Source of the DNA: Lysinibacillus telephonicus
GTDB taxonomy: Bacteria; Bacillota; Bacilli; Bacillales_A; Planococcaceae
DNA: 64,000 nucleotides
Assembly (NCBI RefSeq): GCF_003966145.1
Contig: NZ_RXNR01000007.1
Span: forward strand, 1 to 64,000
Direction of reading: 5' to 3'
Part shown: piece by piece, positions 28,179 through 38,045 of the stretch
Position numbering within the stretch: the first letter of the stretch is position 1
Layout: each line of letters starts with the position of its first letter
Position numbers and translations under genes: made by a program
Notes under the pieces: generated by a model
What the model was told of the DNA's origin: nothing
The model's input: only the letters and a program-made list of their open reading frames with translations
Database searches by the model: none

Positions 28179-29144
28179 ATGTTACGTTCCATGTATTCAG
28201 GTATTTCCGGGTTGAAAAACCATCAAACAAAACTAGACGTTATTGGTAATAATATTGCAAACGTAAATACTTACGGATTTAAGAAAAGTCGTGTTGTATT
28301 TAAAGATTTAATTTCACAATCAGTATCAGGTGCTTCAGGATTCACTGCTACTAGAGGTGGTGTTAATCCAATGCAAGTTGGATTAGGTACCCAAATGGCA
28401 GCAATTGACGTAATTCATGGTACCGGTTCATTGCAAACAACTGGAAGAACTCTTGATTTAGCGATTTCCGGAGATGGATTCTTTATGGTTGGAGATTCAA
28501 CGGTTGCACCGGATGAGGACGGAATTATTGAGGCAGATTCTGGATTTAGCAATGTTGTTTATACTCGTGCAGGTAATTTCTATATGGATGAGAACGGTTA
28601 TTTAGTTAATTCAGAGGGTAAATACTTAGTAGGTGTTGCGAATGATACATTATACGAAGACGTTGTTGAGGATCCGGTAAGTAATGCGGATGCAGAGAAA
28701 GGGGAGGCAGCAACTGCTATTGGTACTGATAGCCTTTACGTAGATGGTGCGATTGATGTAGAAGGCTATGGCCCTATCAAAATCCCAACAAATGCACAAT
28801 CTATGAATATTGGACAAGATGGGTCAATAACTTATGTCGATGTTAATGGACAACTACAATTTGCTGGTCAACTATTACTTGCAAAATTCCCTAACCCAGG
28901 TGGTCTAGAGAAAAACGGCAATAACTATTACCAAGTAACATCGAACTCAGGAGATCCAACAGTACAAGTGGCAACACAACAAGGTATCGGGAAAGTTGTA
29001 CCAGGTACTTTAGAAATGTCGAACGTTGACCTTTCAGAGGAATTTACGGAAATGATCGTAGCACAACGTGGTTTCCAAGCAAACTCTCGTATTATTACAA
29101 CATCAGATGAAATTTTACAAGAGCTTGTTAATTTAAAACGTTAA
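28179..29144 (+). CDS. flgE: Flagellar hook protein FlgE
   Basis: FlgE polymerises into the hook joining rod and filament. The 321-residue protein starts MLRSMYSGISGLKNHQTKLD and has the family N-terminal block GNNIANVNTYGFKKSRVVFKD, RTLDLAISGDGFF, and the C-terminal VDLSEEFTEMIVAQRGFQAN. In B. subtilis the equivalent gene was once called flgG. The ATG 28179 follows gaagggagaa; a TTG nine codons upstream would include the ribosome binding site in the coding part. It is about 55 residues longer than B. subtilis FlgE, in the variable middle. Confidence 0.94.
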   Translation: MLRSMYSGISGLKNHQTKLDVIGNNIANVNTYGFKKSRVVFKDLISQSVSGASGFTATRGGVNPMQVGLGTQMAAIDVIHGTGSLQTTGRTLDLAISGDGFFMVGDSTVAPDEDGIIEADSGFSNVVYTRAGNFYMDENGYLVNSEGKYLVGVANDTLYEDVVEDPVSNADAEKGEAATAIGTDSLYVDGAIDVEGYGPIKIPTNAQSMNIGQDGSITYVDVNGQLQFAGQLLLAKFPNPGGLEKNGNNYYQVTSNSGDPTVQVATQQGIGKVVPGTLEMSNVDLSEEFTEMIVAQRGFQANSRIITTSDEILQELVNLKR

Positions 29145-29181
29145 TCTATTAGTAACATAATATTTTCATAGATTCATTGCA

Positions 29182-29228
29182 AAGGAGGGTCGGGCCGGCT
29201 CTCGCCAATGCGACCCGGCCCTATTTCA
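29182..29228 (+). promoter_or_regulatory. GC-rich hairpin between ribosome binding site and start of swrD
   Basis: The Shine-Dalgarno sequence aaggagg (29182-29188) is about 40 bases before the expected ATG 29229. Between them lies a GC-rich segment with two competing stems: GGGTCG 29187-29192 with CGACCC 29211-29216, and GGGCCGG 29192-29198 with CCGGCCC 29215-29221. Folding would bring the site to within about 7 bases of the ATG. Confidence 0.55.
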
Positions 29229-29453
29229 ATGATTGAACTTACACGTTTAAATGGTAAACCATTTTCATTAAACGCTATATACATAGAGTCAGTCGAAGCC
29301 TTTCCAGATACAACGATAACGCTGACGACTGGGCGGAAATTTATCGTTCTTGAAAGTGAAGAAGAGGTTCGTAATCGAGTAGCTCTCTTTTATAGAAGTA
29401 TACAAATATTATCAAACCCGCATCTACGAGGTGATGAAAATGAAGAAGAATAA
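29229..29453 (+). CDS. swrD: SwrD (FlbD family), swarming motility protein
   Basis: SwrD (YlzI) raises flagellar power in B. subtilis and is needed for swarming. The 74-residue protein begins [20 protein letters not shown], the family's standard start, and contains [19 protein letters not shown] and [14 protein letters not shown] chose ATG 29229 by homology; the ATG at 29208 adds seven residues (MRPGPIS) but is still 20 bases from the only good ribosome binding site. The gene overlaps fliL by 14 bases. The order flgE-swrD-fliL matches B. subtilis. Confidence 0.88.
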   Translation: MIELTRLNGKPFSLNAIYIESVEAFPDTTITLTTGRKFIVLESEEEVRNRVALFYRSIQILSNPHLRGDENEEE

Positions 29454-29871
29454 ATTATTAACGATTATGCTCATCATTTTAATTACGATAACACTGATTG
29501 GTGTCGTCATCTTCGTGTTATTGACACAATTTAACAAGCAGCAAGCAGCTCCTCCAGAACCAACTATCGATGAAATATTAGAAGCATCTGTTGATGTGCC
29601 GGAGCTAACAACGAATCTAGCAGATAACAGTATTGTTCGTTTAACGCTTAAGTTACAAACTGACAGTAAAGAGGCTGCAGAAGAATTAGTAAAGCGTGAT
29701 TTCCAAACTAACAATATCATCATTGAAGAGCTTGCTGAAATGACGAAAAAAGATTTAGACGGAAAACAAGGAAAAGTAATGTTTGAATCAACAATCAAAT
29801 CGAAAATAAATGAATTGATGCAAGAGGGTGAGGTACAACAAGTTTATATAACCTCCTACATCATTCAGTAA
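29440..29871 (+). CDS. fliL: Flagellar basal body-associated protein FliL
   Basis: FliL surrounds the stator units and supports torque under load. The 143-residue protein has an N-terminal membrane segment (about 5-27, [20 protein letters not shown]) and a periplasm-side SPFH-like domain with [21 protein letters not shown]. The ATG 29440 lies 6 bases after gaggtg; earlier in-frame GTG and ATG codons overlap that site. It starts inside the end of swrD. Confidence 0.93.
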   Translation: MKKNKLLTIMLIILITITLIGVVIFVLLTQFNKQQAAPPEPTIDEILEASVDVPELTTNLADNSIVRLTLKLQTDSKEAAEELVKRDFQTNNIIIEELAEMTKKDLDGKQGKVMFESTIKSKINELMQEGEVQQVYITSYIIQ

Positions 29872-29900
29872 ATGAAACATCTTGAAATGGAGGTGGGCAA

Positions 29901-30896
29901 ATGGCAGGAGATGTATTATCCCAATCCGAAATTGATGCGCTGCTTTCGGCGATATCAACGGGGGAAATGTCAGCAGATGACATGAAAAAAGAAGAAGAAA
30001 CAAAAAAGATAAAAGTTTATGACTTTAAACGTGCTCTTCGTTTTTCGAAGGATCAAATCCGAAGTTTGACCCGTATACATGAAAACTTTGCGCGGTTACT
30101 GACAACTTTCTTCTCAGCACAGTTACGAACTTATGTTCAAATTACTGTTGCTTCTGTCGATCAAATTCCGTTTGAGGAATTTGTACGATCAATACCGAAT
30201 ATGACATTAATAAATGTATTTGAAGTACCACCTTTAGATGGTAATATCTTAATGGAGATTAATCCAAATATCGCCTACTCCATGTTGGACCGTTTAATGG
30301 GAGGTAGCGGTGCAAGCTATAGTAATGTAGACAACTTAACGGAAATTGAACAAAAAATAATGACAAATTTATTCGAAAGGTCATTCGATAATTTACGTGA
30401 AGCATGGGATTCTGTCGCAGAAATCGATCCAATGCTTGTAGAGCTGGAAGTAAACCCTCAATTTTTACAAATGATTTCACCAAATGAAACAGTTGTTGTT
30501 ATCTCGTTAAATACAATAATTGGTGAGACAACAGGTATGATAAATATTTGTATACCCCATGTCGTGTTGGAACCAATCATTCACAATTTATCTGTTCAGT
30601 ATTGGATGCAATCTAATACGAAGGAAGCAACTCCGGAACAGGCTGATATGTTAGAAAAACGAGTAAAACAAGCAGAATTACCTTTAATAGCTGAACTTGG
30701 TACGACAGATATAACGATTGAAGATTTTCTATATATGAATGTTGGAGATGTTATTCAGTTGGATCAAAAAATTGATAACCCGCTTATTTTAAAGGTTGGT
30801 GGTTTACCAAAATTCACAGTACAGCCAGGTAAACGTAATAAAAAAATGGCAGTCCAGATTATCGACCCTTTGAAAGGAGGAGACGAAAATGAGTAA
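29901..30896 (+). CDS. fliM: Flagellar motor switch protein FliM
   Basis: FliM binds phosphorylated CheY and turns the motor's rotation bias. The 331-residue protein starts with the CheY-binding peptide LSQSEIDALLSAI (about 6-18), followed by the CheC-like middle domain (VYDFKRALRFSKDQIRSLTR; NVFEVPPLDGNILMEINPNI) and a C-terminal SpoA domain that pairs with FliY. The ribosome binding site ggaggtggg precedes the ATG. Its end overlaps fliY by 8 bases. Confidence 0.97.
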   Translation: MAGDVLSQSEIDALLSAISTGEMSADDMKKEEETKKIKVYDFKRALRFSKDQIRSLTRIHENFARLLTTFFSAQLRTYVQITVASVDQIPFEEFVRSIPNMTLINVFEVPPLDGNILMEINPNIAYSMLDRLMGGSGASYSNVDNLTEIEQKIMTNLFERSFDNLREAWDSVAEIDPMLVELEVNPQFLQMISPNETVVVISLNTIIGETTGMINICIPHVVLEPIIHNLSVQYWMQSNTKEATPEQADMLEKRVKQAELPLIAELGTTDITIEDFLYMNVGDVIQLDQKIDNPLILKVGGLPKFTVQPGKRNKKMAVQIIDPLKGGDENE

Positions 30897-32112
30897 TGAA
30901 ATGCTCTCCCAAGAAGAAATTGAAGCTCTATTAAGGGGCGAAACGTTAGCAGAAAAAAACAACGAGTTAGAAACTAATAATGATGGAAAAACACTTCGTG
31001 TAGAAGATTACCTTAGTTCAATGGAACAGGATGCTTTAGGTGAAGTAGGAAATATTTCATTTGGAAGTTCAGCAACTGCGTTATCCGCTCTTTTAGGACA
31101 AAAGGTGGACATTACAACTCCAGTAGTCTCATTGATTGATCGCCAACGGTTAGAAGAGGAATTTCCTCATCCGTATGTTGCGATACAAGTGGAATATACA
31201 ACTGGTTTAAGTGGAATGAACCTATTAGTGATTGAACAATCAGATGCTGTAATTATTGCTGATCTAATGCTAGGTGGAGACGGATTAAACCCAAATCCAG
31301 ATTTAGGCGAAATCCAATTAAGTGCAGTACAAGAAGCAATGAATCAAATGATGGGTTCAGCTGCAACATCCATGTCTACTGTATTTAATAAAAAGGTAGA
31401 TATTTCACCACCTTCAATTGATTTGTTAAATTTCTCAAAAAATGAAGGTAAAGAAAGTATACCGGATGAAGATTTATTAGTGAAAGTTTCATTCAGATTA
31501 AAAATTGGTGAATTAATAGATTCAAATTTAATGCAATTATTACCATTAGATTTTGGAAAGAAAATAGTTAAATCACTGCTTGGGGAAGACGAAGCACCTG
31601 TTCAGCAGGAGCCGGTTGTACAACAACCTATGCAAACACCACCTGCTGCTCCGGCGCAGCCTGCAGTTCCACAGCAGCAGGTTCAGCCAAACCCGACTCC
31701 ACAGCAACAAGTTTATCAGCAGCAGGCAGCGACAATGTATGCAGAGCCACCAGCTTATGCAATGCCGCAATATCAAGCACCTGTCCAACCAGTAAATGTA
31801 CAGCAGGCTCAATTTGCGACATTTGAAAATGCAAATATTTCAAAGGATGAAGCTCGCAACTTAAATATGTTACTAGACATTCCTTTGCAAGTAACCGTTG
31901 AGCTTGGTCGTACGAAGCATAGTGTAAAGGAAATTTTACAGCTTGCATCTGGCTCTATTATTGAATTGGACAAGCTTGCAGGAGAACCTGTCGATATTTT
32001 AGTAAATAGCCGTCTTATTGCAAAAGGAGAAGTCGTTGTAATCGATGAGAACTTTGGTGTTCGTATTACAGATATTTTAAGTCAAGCAGATCGTTTAAAT
32101 AATCTAAAATAG
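30889..32112 (+). CDS. fliY: Motor switch phosphatase FliY (FliN-like)
   Basis: FliY is the Bacillus-type FliN: it is part of the C ring and dephosphorylates CheY-P. The 407-residue protein has a CheY-binding peptide LSQEEIEALLRGE (6-18), a CheC-type phosphatase domain with two active motifs (LGEVGNISFGSSATALS and VQEAMNQMMGSAATSMS), a Pro/Gln-rich linker (about 230-305), and a C-terminal SpoA domain (NMLLDIPLQVTVELGRTKHS). No separate fliN is present, as expected. cheY follows. Confidence 0.96.
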   Translation: MSNEMLSQEEIEALLRGETLAEKNNELETNNDGKTLRVEDYLSSMEQDALGEVGNISFGSSATALSALLGQKVDITTPVVSLIDRQRLEEEFPHPYVAIQVEYTTGLSGMNLLVIEQSDAVIIADLMLGGDGLNPNPDLGEIQLSAVQEAMNQMMGSAATSMSTVFNKKVDISPPSIDLLNFSKNEGKESIPDEDLLVKVSFRLKIGELIDSNLMQLLPLDFGKKIVKSLLGEDEAPVQQEPVVQQPMQTPPAAPAQPAVPQQQVQPNPTPQQQVYQQQAATMYAEPPAYAMPQYQAPVQPVNVQQAQFATFENANISKDEARNLNMLLDIPLQVTVELGRTKHSVKEILQLASGSIIELDKLAGEPVDILVNSRLIAKGEVVVIDENFGVRITDILSQADRLNNLK

Positions 32113-32133
32113 TGTTTATTGGAGGAATTCTAA

Positions 32134-32496
32134 ATGTCAAAAAAAATATTAATAGTTGACGATGCTGCATTTATGCGCATGATGATAAAGGATATTTTAA
32201 CAAAAAATGGATTTGAAGTAGTTGGAGAAGCAGCTGATGGCCTACAGGCTGTAGAAAAGTATAATGAATTACGTCCAGATCTAGTAACAATGGATATTAC
32301 GATGCCAGAGATGGATGGAATTGCTGCATTAAAAGCAATCAAATCTACAGATCCAAGCGCTACTATTATTATGTGTTCAGCAATGGGGCAACAAGCGATG
32401 GTAATTGATGCAATTCAAGCTGGTGCAAAAGATTTTATTGTAAAACCATTCCAAGCAGATCGCGTTATTGAAGCAATTCAAAAAGCACTAGGGTAA
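32134..32496 (+). CDS. cheY: Chemotaxis response regulator CheY
   Basis: CheY carries the signal from CheA to the motor. The 120-residue receiver domain has the acidic pair Asp9/Asp10 (LIVDDAAFMR), the phosphorylated Asp54 in TMDITMPEMDG, Ser82 and Lys104 (FIVKPF). There is no output domain. tggagg precedes the ATG. It lies between fliY and fliO as in B. subtilis. Confidence 0.97.
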   Translation: MSKKILIVDDAAFMRMMIKDILTKNGFEVVGEAADGLQAVEKYNELRPDLVTMDITMPEMDGIAALKAIKSTDPSATIIMCSAMGQQAMVIDAIQAGAKDFIVKPFQADRVIEAIQKALG

Positions 32497-32500
32497 TAAA

Positions 32501-33169
32501 ATGAAGTTTAAACTATTTGTAACAATTCGGCTTGTCATTGCGTTATTATTTACATTTTTAATGATGACACCTACAGATACAACGTTAGCAAGTCAGAAAA
32601 GTCCAATGGTTTCGGATGAATGTTTGAAAAATCCAGATTCATGTCCGGAAACTCTACCAGCTGCCGACCAAGAGAAATCTGATTCGGCAGCTGTAGGATT
32701 AGGACCATGGGATTATATTAAAATGTTATTTGCCCTTATTTTTGTGCTAGCTTTGTTGTTGTTTGTTTTAAAATTTATTAATAAAAAAAGTATGAATTAT
32801 CAACAAAATAGTCTAGTACGAAATATTGGCGGAATATCTGTTGGCGCTCAAAAATCAATCCAATTGCTTCATATTGGGGATAAATTATATATCGTGGGCG
32901 TTGGAGATAATGTGCAATTAATTAAAGAAATTAATGATCCGGATGAAGTTCAACAATTAGTAGCTTTTTACAATGAAAAGCAATCATTCGGTGCAACAAC
33001 TCCTTATATTTTAGAACTATTAAAGAAATTAAAGCCAAATCAAATAGAATCTGAGAGTAAACAAGATGATTCAAATTTTGGCGATATATTTAATAAGAGG
33101 TTGTTGGATATAAAAAAAGAGAGACAGCACGAGCTGGAAAAATGGAAAGAAAAGGAGAAGGATAAATAA
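32501..33169 (+). CDS. fliO: Flagellar export protein FliO (FliZ)
   Basis: FliO helps FliP assemble in the export gate. The 222-residue protein has an N-terminal signal-like segment (about 8-30), an extracytoplasmic stretch with two cysteines ([12 protein letters not shown]), a second membrane segment (about 66-90, [20 protein letters not shown]) and the cytoplasmic FliO domain with [20 protein letters not shown]. It starts four bases after cheY and overlaps the fliP start by one base. Confidence 0.92.
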   Translation: MKFKLFVTIRLVIALLFTFLMMTPTDTTLASQKSPMVSDECLKNPDSCPETLPAADQEKSDSAAVGLGPWDYIKMLFALIFVLALLLFVLKFINKKSMNYQQNSLVRNIGGISVGAQKSIQLLHIGDKLYIVGVGDNVQLIKEINDPDEVQQLVAFYNEKQSFGATTPYILELLKKLKPNQIESESKQDDSNFGDIFNKRLLDIKKERQHELEKWKEKEKDK

Positions 33170-33834
33170 TGGAAGATTTTATCTCATTCTTTTCTGAAAG
33201 TGATCCTACAAACGTTTCAACATCTGTAAAGTTATTGCTTGTATTAACAGTGCTTTCACTAGCACCAAGTATTTTAATATTAATGACCTCTTTTGCTCGG
33301 ATAGTGATTGTTCTTTCTTTTACTCGTACAGCACTTGCTACTTCAACAATACCACCTAATCAGGTAATTATTGGACTGGCTTTATTTTTAACGTTTTTTA
33401 TAATGGCACCAACGTTTCAAGAAGTAAACGAACAGGCATTACAGCCATTGTTTAATGAAGAGATTGGAATAGAGGAAGCATATGACCGTGCAACAACTCC
33501 TTTTAAAGAGTTTATGTCAAAGCATACAAGGCAAAAAGATTTAGAATTATTTATTAACTACAATCAAGCAGAACGTCCACAATCGGTTGAAGAAATTCCT
33601 TTGTCGATTTTAGTGCCTGCTTTTGTATTAAGTGAATTAAAAACTGCCTTTCAAATTGGATTTATGATTTTTATTCCTTTTTTAGTAATTGATATGGTTG
33701 TGGCAAGCGTACTCATGTCCATGGGTATGATGATGCTCCCTCCGGTGATGATTTCACTACCATTTAAAATCTTGCTATTTATTTTAGTTGATGGATGGTA
33801 TTTAGTCATCAAATCTCTACTTCAAAGTTTTTAG
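33169..33834 (+). CDS. fliP: Flagellar export gate protein FliP
   Basis: FliP forms, with FliQ and FliR, the helical export channel. The 221-residue membrane protein has the family signatures [20 protein letters not shown] with [16 protein letters not shown], and [20 protein letters not shown] with [20 protein letters not shown]. Four hydrophobic segments are visible. It overlaps fliO (TAATG) and precedes fliQ. Confidence 0.97.
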   Translation: MEDFISFFSESDPTNVSTSVKLLLVLTVLSLAPSILILMTSFARIVIVLSFTRTALATSTIPPNQVIIGLALFLTFFIMAPTFQEVNEQALQPLFNEEIGIEEAYDRATTPFKEFMSKHTRQKDLELFINYNQAERPQSVEEIPLSILVPAFVLSELKTAFQIGFMIFIPFLVIDMVVASVLMSMGMMMLPPVMISLPFKILLFILVDGWYLVIKSLLQSF

Positions 33835-33847
33835 GGGATGATACTAT

Positions 33848-34117
33848 ATGACAGAAGAAATGGTCATTGCAATTGCAGAAAGAGCTGTATGGATTGTCCT
33901 CATTGTTTCAGGACCCTTATTACTGATAGCACTCGTAACAGGGTTGATTGTTAGTATATTCCAGGCGACAACATCCATTCAAGAACAAACGATGTCTTTC
34001 GTACCGAAAATCGTTGCTGTATTAGTTGCGCTTATATTTTTTGGACCATGGATGATTTCTCAAATGACAGATTATTTTTACGATATTCTTAATAACTTAA
34101 CTCGGTATATCGGGTGA
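33848..34117 (+). CDS. fliQ: Flagellar export gate protein FliQ
   Basis: FliQ is a small, two-helix membrane subunit of the export channel. The 89-residue protein has membrane segments at about 16-38 and 52-73, with the conserved VSIFQATTSIQEQTMSFVPK between them. aggggatg precedes the ATG; fliR follows after four bases. Confidence 0.97.
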   Translation: MTEEMVIAIAERAVWIVLIVSGPLLLIALVTGLIVSIFQATTSIQEQTMSFVPKIVAVLVALIFFGPWMISQMTDYFYDILNNLTRYIG

Positions 34118-34121
34118 TTAA

Positions 34122-34898
34122 ATGACAGAAATTATTCCAAAATTATCGGTCTTGCTTTTAATAATTGTTAGAGTTTCTGCTTTCTTTGTATCAGTCCCTT
34201 TTTTTTCATATCGTACAATTCCTGCACAATTGAAAATAGCTTTAGCAGTATTATTTTCTTGGATGATTTATTATACGATGAATATTGAAGCTATTCCAAT
34301 TGATGGAGATTACATATTACTAGTTTTAAAAGAAGCAATTATTGGTTTAGTACTTGGTTTAACGGCATATCTGATTACAACTGCTGTACAAATGGCAGGT
34401 GGATTTATTGATTTTGAAATGGGCTTTGCTATGGCGAATGTAATTGATCCACAAACCGGAGTAAATACTCCATTAATGGGGCAATTCTTTAATTTTTTAC
34501 TATTGTTTGTTTTGCTTGCAATAAACGGTCATCATCTCATTTTAGACGGCATTTATTATAGCTATCAATTTATGCCGATTAATCAACTATTCCCCAACTT
34601 TGGAGATGTTGATTTTGCTGAGTTTGTAATGAAATTGATAGTTACTGTCTTTGCAATTGCATTCCAAATGTCAGCCCCAATAGTTGCAACTTTATTTTTA
34701 GTCACTATTGCATTAGGTATAACGGCGAAAACAGTTCCCCAGCTTAATATTTTTGTAATTGGGTTTGCTGTTAAAATTGCAGTAGGTTTGCTTGTATTAA
34801 TCGTATCGATGGGTGTCTTGATTGAAGTGATGGAAAAATTAATTGAAATTATGATACTATCCATGCGTGATTTAATGCGATTATTAGGTGGTGCTTAA
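34122..34898 (+). CDS. fliR: Flagellar export gate protein FliR
   Basis: FliR completes the FliPQR export channel. The 258-residue protein has about six membrane segments and the conserved blocks RVSAFFVSVPFFSYRTIPAQ, AGGFIDFEMGFAMANVIDPQ and ITAKTVPQLNIFVIGFAVKI. The end overlaps the ribosome binding site of flhB. Confidence 0.96.
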   Translation: MTEIIPKLSVLLLIIVRVSAFFVSVPFFSYRTIPAQLKIALAVLFSWMIYYTMNIEAIPIDGDYILLVLKEAIIGLVLGLTAYLITTAVQMAGGFIDFEMGFAMANVIDPQTGVNTPLMGQFFNFLLLFVLLAINGHHLILDGIYYSYQFMPINQLFPNFGDVDFAEFVMKLIVTVFAIAFQMSAPIVATLFLVTIALGITAKTVPQLNIFVIGFAVKIAVGLLVLIVSMGVLIEVMEKLIEIMILSMRDLMRLLGGA

Positions 34899-34899
34899 T

Positions 34900-35985
34900 T
34901 TGAAGTTGCTGCTCACATTAGATTTACAATTTTTTGCTGGGGAAAAGACGGAAAAAGCAACGCCAAAAAAGAGACAGGATGCAAGGAAAAAAGGTCAAAT
35001 TTTAAAAAGCCAAGATGTAACTGCAGCCTTTGTACTGCTAATTCTCTTTTTATTCTTGTATATAACAGCTCCAAAAATGCTGGAAAGTCTGTTTTCTTTT
35101 TTACATCAAGCTTTTGAAAAAAATATGCTCATTGAATCGTTAACGGCCGATACAGTAATGAAAATTTACGTAGATACATTAAAGGAAATGGCAATGGTTC
35201 TATTACCTTTTATGGTTATCGCACTAGTTGCAGGTATTGGATCTAACTATTTACAATTTGGATTTCTTTTTACAATGGAAACAATGAAATTTGATTTAAA
35301 AAAAATAGATCCAATTAAAGGTATTAAGAGAATCATTTCCGTCCGTGCCATTGTAAATTTATTGAAATCGCTATTAAAAATTTCATTTATCGGAGCAGTT
35401 ACTTCAATTATTATTTGGATAAACCTTGAAGAAGTACTTTCGTTATCATTCCAAAGCACTTGGGATACTTTAACAACTGTCGCCAAGTTAACTGGGATGA
35501 TGGGAATTGCTGCTTCAATTACGCTAGTGTTTATCGCGTTATTAGATTACATATATGAAAAATACGAGTACGAAAAACAATTGAAAATGTCAAAACAAGA
35601 CATTAAAGATGAATATAAAAATGCTGAAGGGGACCCTAAGATCAAAGCAAAAATAAAGCAACGCCAGCGTGAAATGGCGATGCGGCGCATGATGCAGGAA
35701 ATACCTCAAGCAGATGTAGTTATTACAAACCCAACTCACTATGCTATCGCATTAAAATACGATGAAAGTATGGACGCACCAACAGTGGTCGCTAAGGGTA
35801 CCGACTTTGTAGCACAAAAAATTAAATTAATTGCTAAAGAAAATGATGTAGTTATGGTTGAAAATCGTCCGTTAGCACGTGCAATGTATGACCAAGTAGA
35901 AATCGGACAACAAGTGCCAGAAGAGTTTTTTAAAGCAGTAGCAGAAATACTAGCATATGTTTATCGAATTAAACGTAAAATTTAG
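34900..35985 (+). CDS. flhB: Flagellar export switch protein FlhB
   Basis: FlhB sets the substrate order of export and cleaves itself to change from hook to filament proteins. The 361-residue protein has four membrane segments, then a cytoplasmic domain with the self-cleavage motif NPTH (277-280). I chose TTG 34900 (MKLLLTLDLQFFAGEKTEKA), 10 bases after aggtgg, because it gives the family's N-terminus; a GTG at 34888 lies inside fliR and over the site. Its C-terminal part has a stand-alone paralogue, ylqH, 27 kb upstream in this window. Confidence 0.95.
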   Translation: MKLLLTLDLQFFAGEKTEKATPKKRQDARKKGQILKSQDVTAAFVLLILFLFLYITAPKMLESLFSFLHQAFEKNMLIESLTADTVMKIYVDTLKEMAMVLLPFMVIALVAGIGSNYLQFGFLFTMETMKFDLKKIDPIKGIKRIISVRAIVNLLKSLLKISFIGAVTSIIIWINLEEVLSLSFQSTWDTLTTVAKLTGMMGIAASITLVFIALLDYIYEKYEYEKQLKMSKQDIKDEYKNAEGDPKIKAKIKQRQREMAMRRMMQEIPQADVVITNPTHYAIALKYDESMDAPTVVAKGTDFVAQKIKLIAKENDVVMVENRPLARAMYDQVEIGQQVPEEFFKAVAEILAYVYRIKRKI

Positions 35986-36008
35986 ACCATTTTGTAGGAG
36001 GGACAAAC

Positions 36009-38045
36009 ATGAAATTTCGCGACTTAGGGGTTTTAGCTGCAGTTGTTTTAATAGTAGCGATGCTCGTCATCCCTCTACCGACATGGTTATTGAGCTTTTT
36101 AATCATCATTAACATCACGCTTTCTTTACTTATATTATTAACAGCGATGAATATGAAAGAAGCGTTGGATTTTGCAATCTTTCCTTCAATCATATTATTA
36201 CTAACGTTATTCCGACTGGGTTTGAGTGTATCAACAACCCGTGCAATTTTAGCAAATGGTGATGCTGGAGATGTAGTAGAGACATTTGGTGAATTTGTAA
36301 CTGGTGGTAATATACTAGTCGGTTTAGTAATTTTCATGTTATTGGTGATTATTAACTTTATTGTTATTACTAAGGGGTCTGAACGTGTAGCTGAAGTAGC
36401 AGCTCGCTTTACATTAGACGCGATGCCTGGTAAACAAATGAGCATCGATGCTGATTTAAATGCAGGCATTATCTCAGAAAAAGAAGCCAGAGAACGTCGT
36501 GAGAAAGTATCAAGAGAATCGGATTTTTATGGTGCGATGGATGGTGCAACCAAATTTGTTAAAGGTGACGCTATCGCTTCTATTATAATGGTTTTTATTA
36601 ACTTAATATTCGGGATTATAATCGGGATGCTACAGCTTGATTATGAATTGGCAGATGCGGCTTCGCATTTTTCTAAGTTAACTGTCGGTGATGGACTTGT
36701 AGCTCAAATACCAGCATTACTAATTTCAACAGCTACTGGTATTGTTGTAACACGTGCAGCATCAGATGGCAATTTAGGAGAAGATATTACAAAGCAATTA
36801 TTCGCTCAATCAAAGCTGTTATATATTGCTGGCGGTACAATTTTCTTAATGGGACTTTTCACGCCGATTCCCGAGTGGATTACAATTCCGATTGCGATTA
36901 TTCTGATCGTCGGCGCATATTTGATTGATCATAAGAAACCAGAGGATCCTGAAGAGTTATTAGAAATTGAGGAAGAAGTGGCTGCTGATACAATGAAAAG
37001 CCCTGAAAACGTAGTGAATCTATTAAATGTCGATCCAATAGAATTCGAGTTTGGCTATGGCTTAATTCCATTAGTTGATGCTGCTCAAGGCGGAGATTTA
37101 TTAGATAGGGTAGTAATGATTCGTCGACAGCTTGCTTTAGAGTTAGGGATTGTTATACCGATTGTCCGAATACGAGATAATATCCAGCTTCAACCAAATG
37201 AATACAGAATTAAAATCAAAGGGAATGAAATGGCCCGTGGTGAACTCCTTCTTGATCATTATTTAGCTATGAGTCCTGGAGATGATAATTCTATTGATGG
37301 TATCGACACAATTGAGCCTTCATTTGGCTTACCTGCTAAGTGGATTACAGAAAAAACAAAAGAGGAAGCAGAAATGCTTGGTTATACTGTGGTTGACCCA
37401 CCTAGCGTCGTTTCAACACATTTAACAGAAATGATTCGTGCAAATGCTCATGAATTACTTGGTCGTCAAGAAACAAAACAACTAATTGATCATTTACACG
37501 AAAGTTACCCAATCTTAGTTGATGAACTTACACCAACACCTTTATCAATAGGAGAAATTCAAAAGGTTTTAGCGAAGTTATTAAGAGAAAATGTATCGAT
37601 TCGAAACTTGCCAATCATATTTGAAACATTGGCAGATTATTCAAAGTTAACTAGCGACCCAGATATACTTACAGAATATGTACGTCAATCACTAGCTAGA
37701 CAAATTACTGCTCAATATGTTTCTGCTGGACAAGATTCATTAAAAGTAATTACGATACCTGGAAAATTGGAAAAATTAATTGCAGATAGTATACAACAAA
37801 CAGACCATGGCAATTATTTAGCAATGAATCCGCAAGAATCACAGCAAGTACTTGAGGCAATTGCAAAAGAAGTAGAGAGGGTTTCATTTATGGAACAGTC
37901 ACCAATTATTCTCTGCTCACCTGGCATTCGAATGTATTTAAGACAATTAACGGAGCGCTATTTCCCGCAAATACCAATTTTATCCTACAATGAATTGGAC
38001 GCAAATGTTGAAATCCAAAGTGTTGGGGTGGTGAATGTAGAATGA
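36009..38045 (+). CDS. flhA: Flagellar export gate protein FlhA
   Basis: FlhA is the largest export gate protein and docks chaperone-cargo complexes. The 678-residue protein has eight hydrophobic segments in the first 320 residues, with the FHIPEP-region signature TKGSERVAEVAARFTLDAMP GKQ (split around 119-141), followed by a large cytoplasmic domain starting near 330. gtaggaggg precedes the ATG. The stop overlaps flhF by 4 bases. Confidence 0.98.
   Translation: MKFRDLGVLAAVVLIVAMLVIPLPTWLLSFLIIINITLSLLILLTAMNMKEALDFAIFPSIILLLTLFRLGLSVSTTRAILANGDAGDVVETFGEFVTGGNILVGLVIFMLLVIINFIVITKGSERVAEVAARFTLDAMPGKQMSIDADLNAGIISEKEARERREKVSRESDFYGAMDGATKFVKGDAIASIIMVFINLIFGIIIGMLQLDYELADAASHFSKLTVGDGLVAQIPALLISTATGIVVTRAASDGNLGEDITKQLFAQSKLLYIAGGTIFLMGLFTPIPEWITIPIAIILIVGAYLIDHKKPEDPEELLEIEEEVAADTMKSPENVVNLLNVDPIEFEFGYGLIPLVDAAQGGDLLDRVVMIRRQLALELGIVIPIVRIRDNIQLQPNEYRIKIKGNEMARGELLLDHYLAMSPGDDNSIDGIDTIEPSFGLPAKWITEKTKEEAEMLGYTVVDPPSVVSTHLTEMIRANAHELLGRQETKQLIDHLHESYPILVDELTPTPLSIGEIQKVLAKLLRENVSIRNLPIIFETLADYSKLTSDPDILTEYVRQSLARQITAQYVSAGQDSLKVITIPGKLEKLIADSIQQTDHGNYLAMNPQESQQVLEAIAKEVERVSFMEQSPIILCSPGIRMYLRQLTERYFPQIPILSYNELDANVEIQSVGVVNVE

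Noticed and set aside
31573-31948. Two minus-strand and one plus-strand alternative frames in fliY
   Set aside because: They mirror the Pro/Gln-rich repeat-like linker of FliY; low-complexity shadows.
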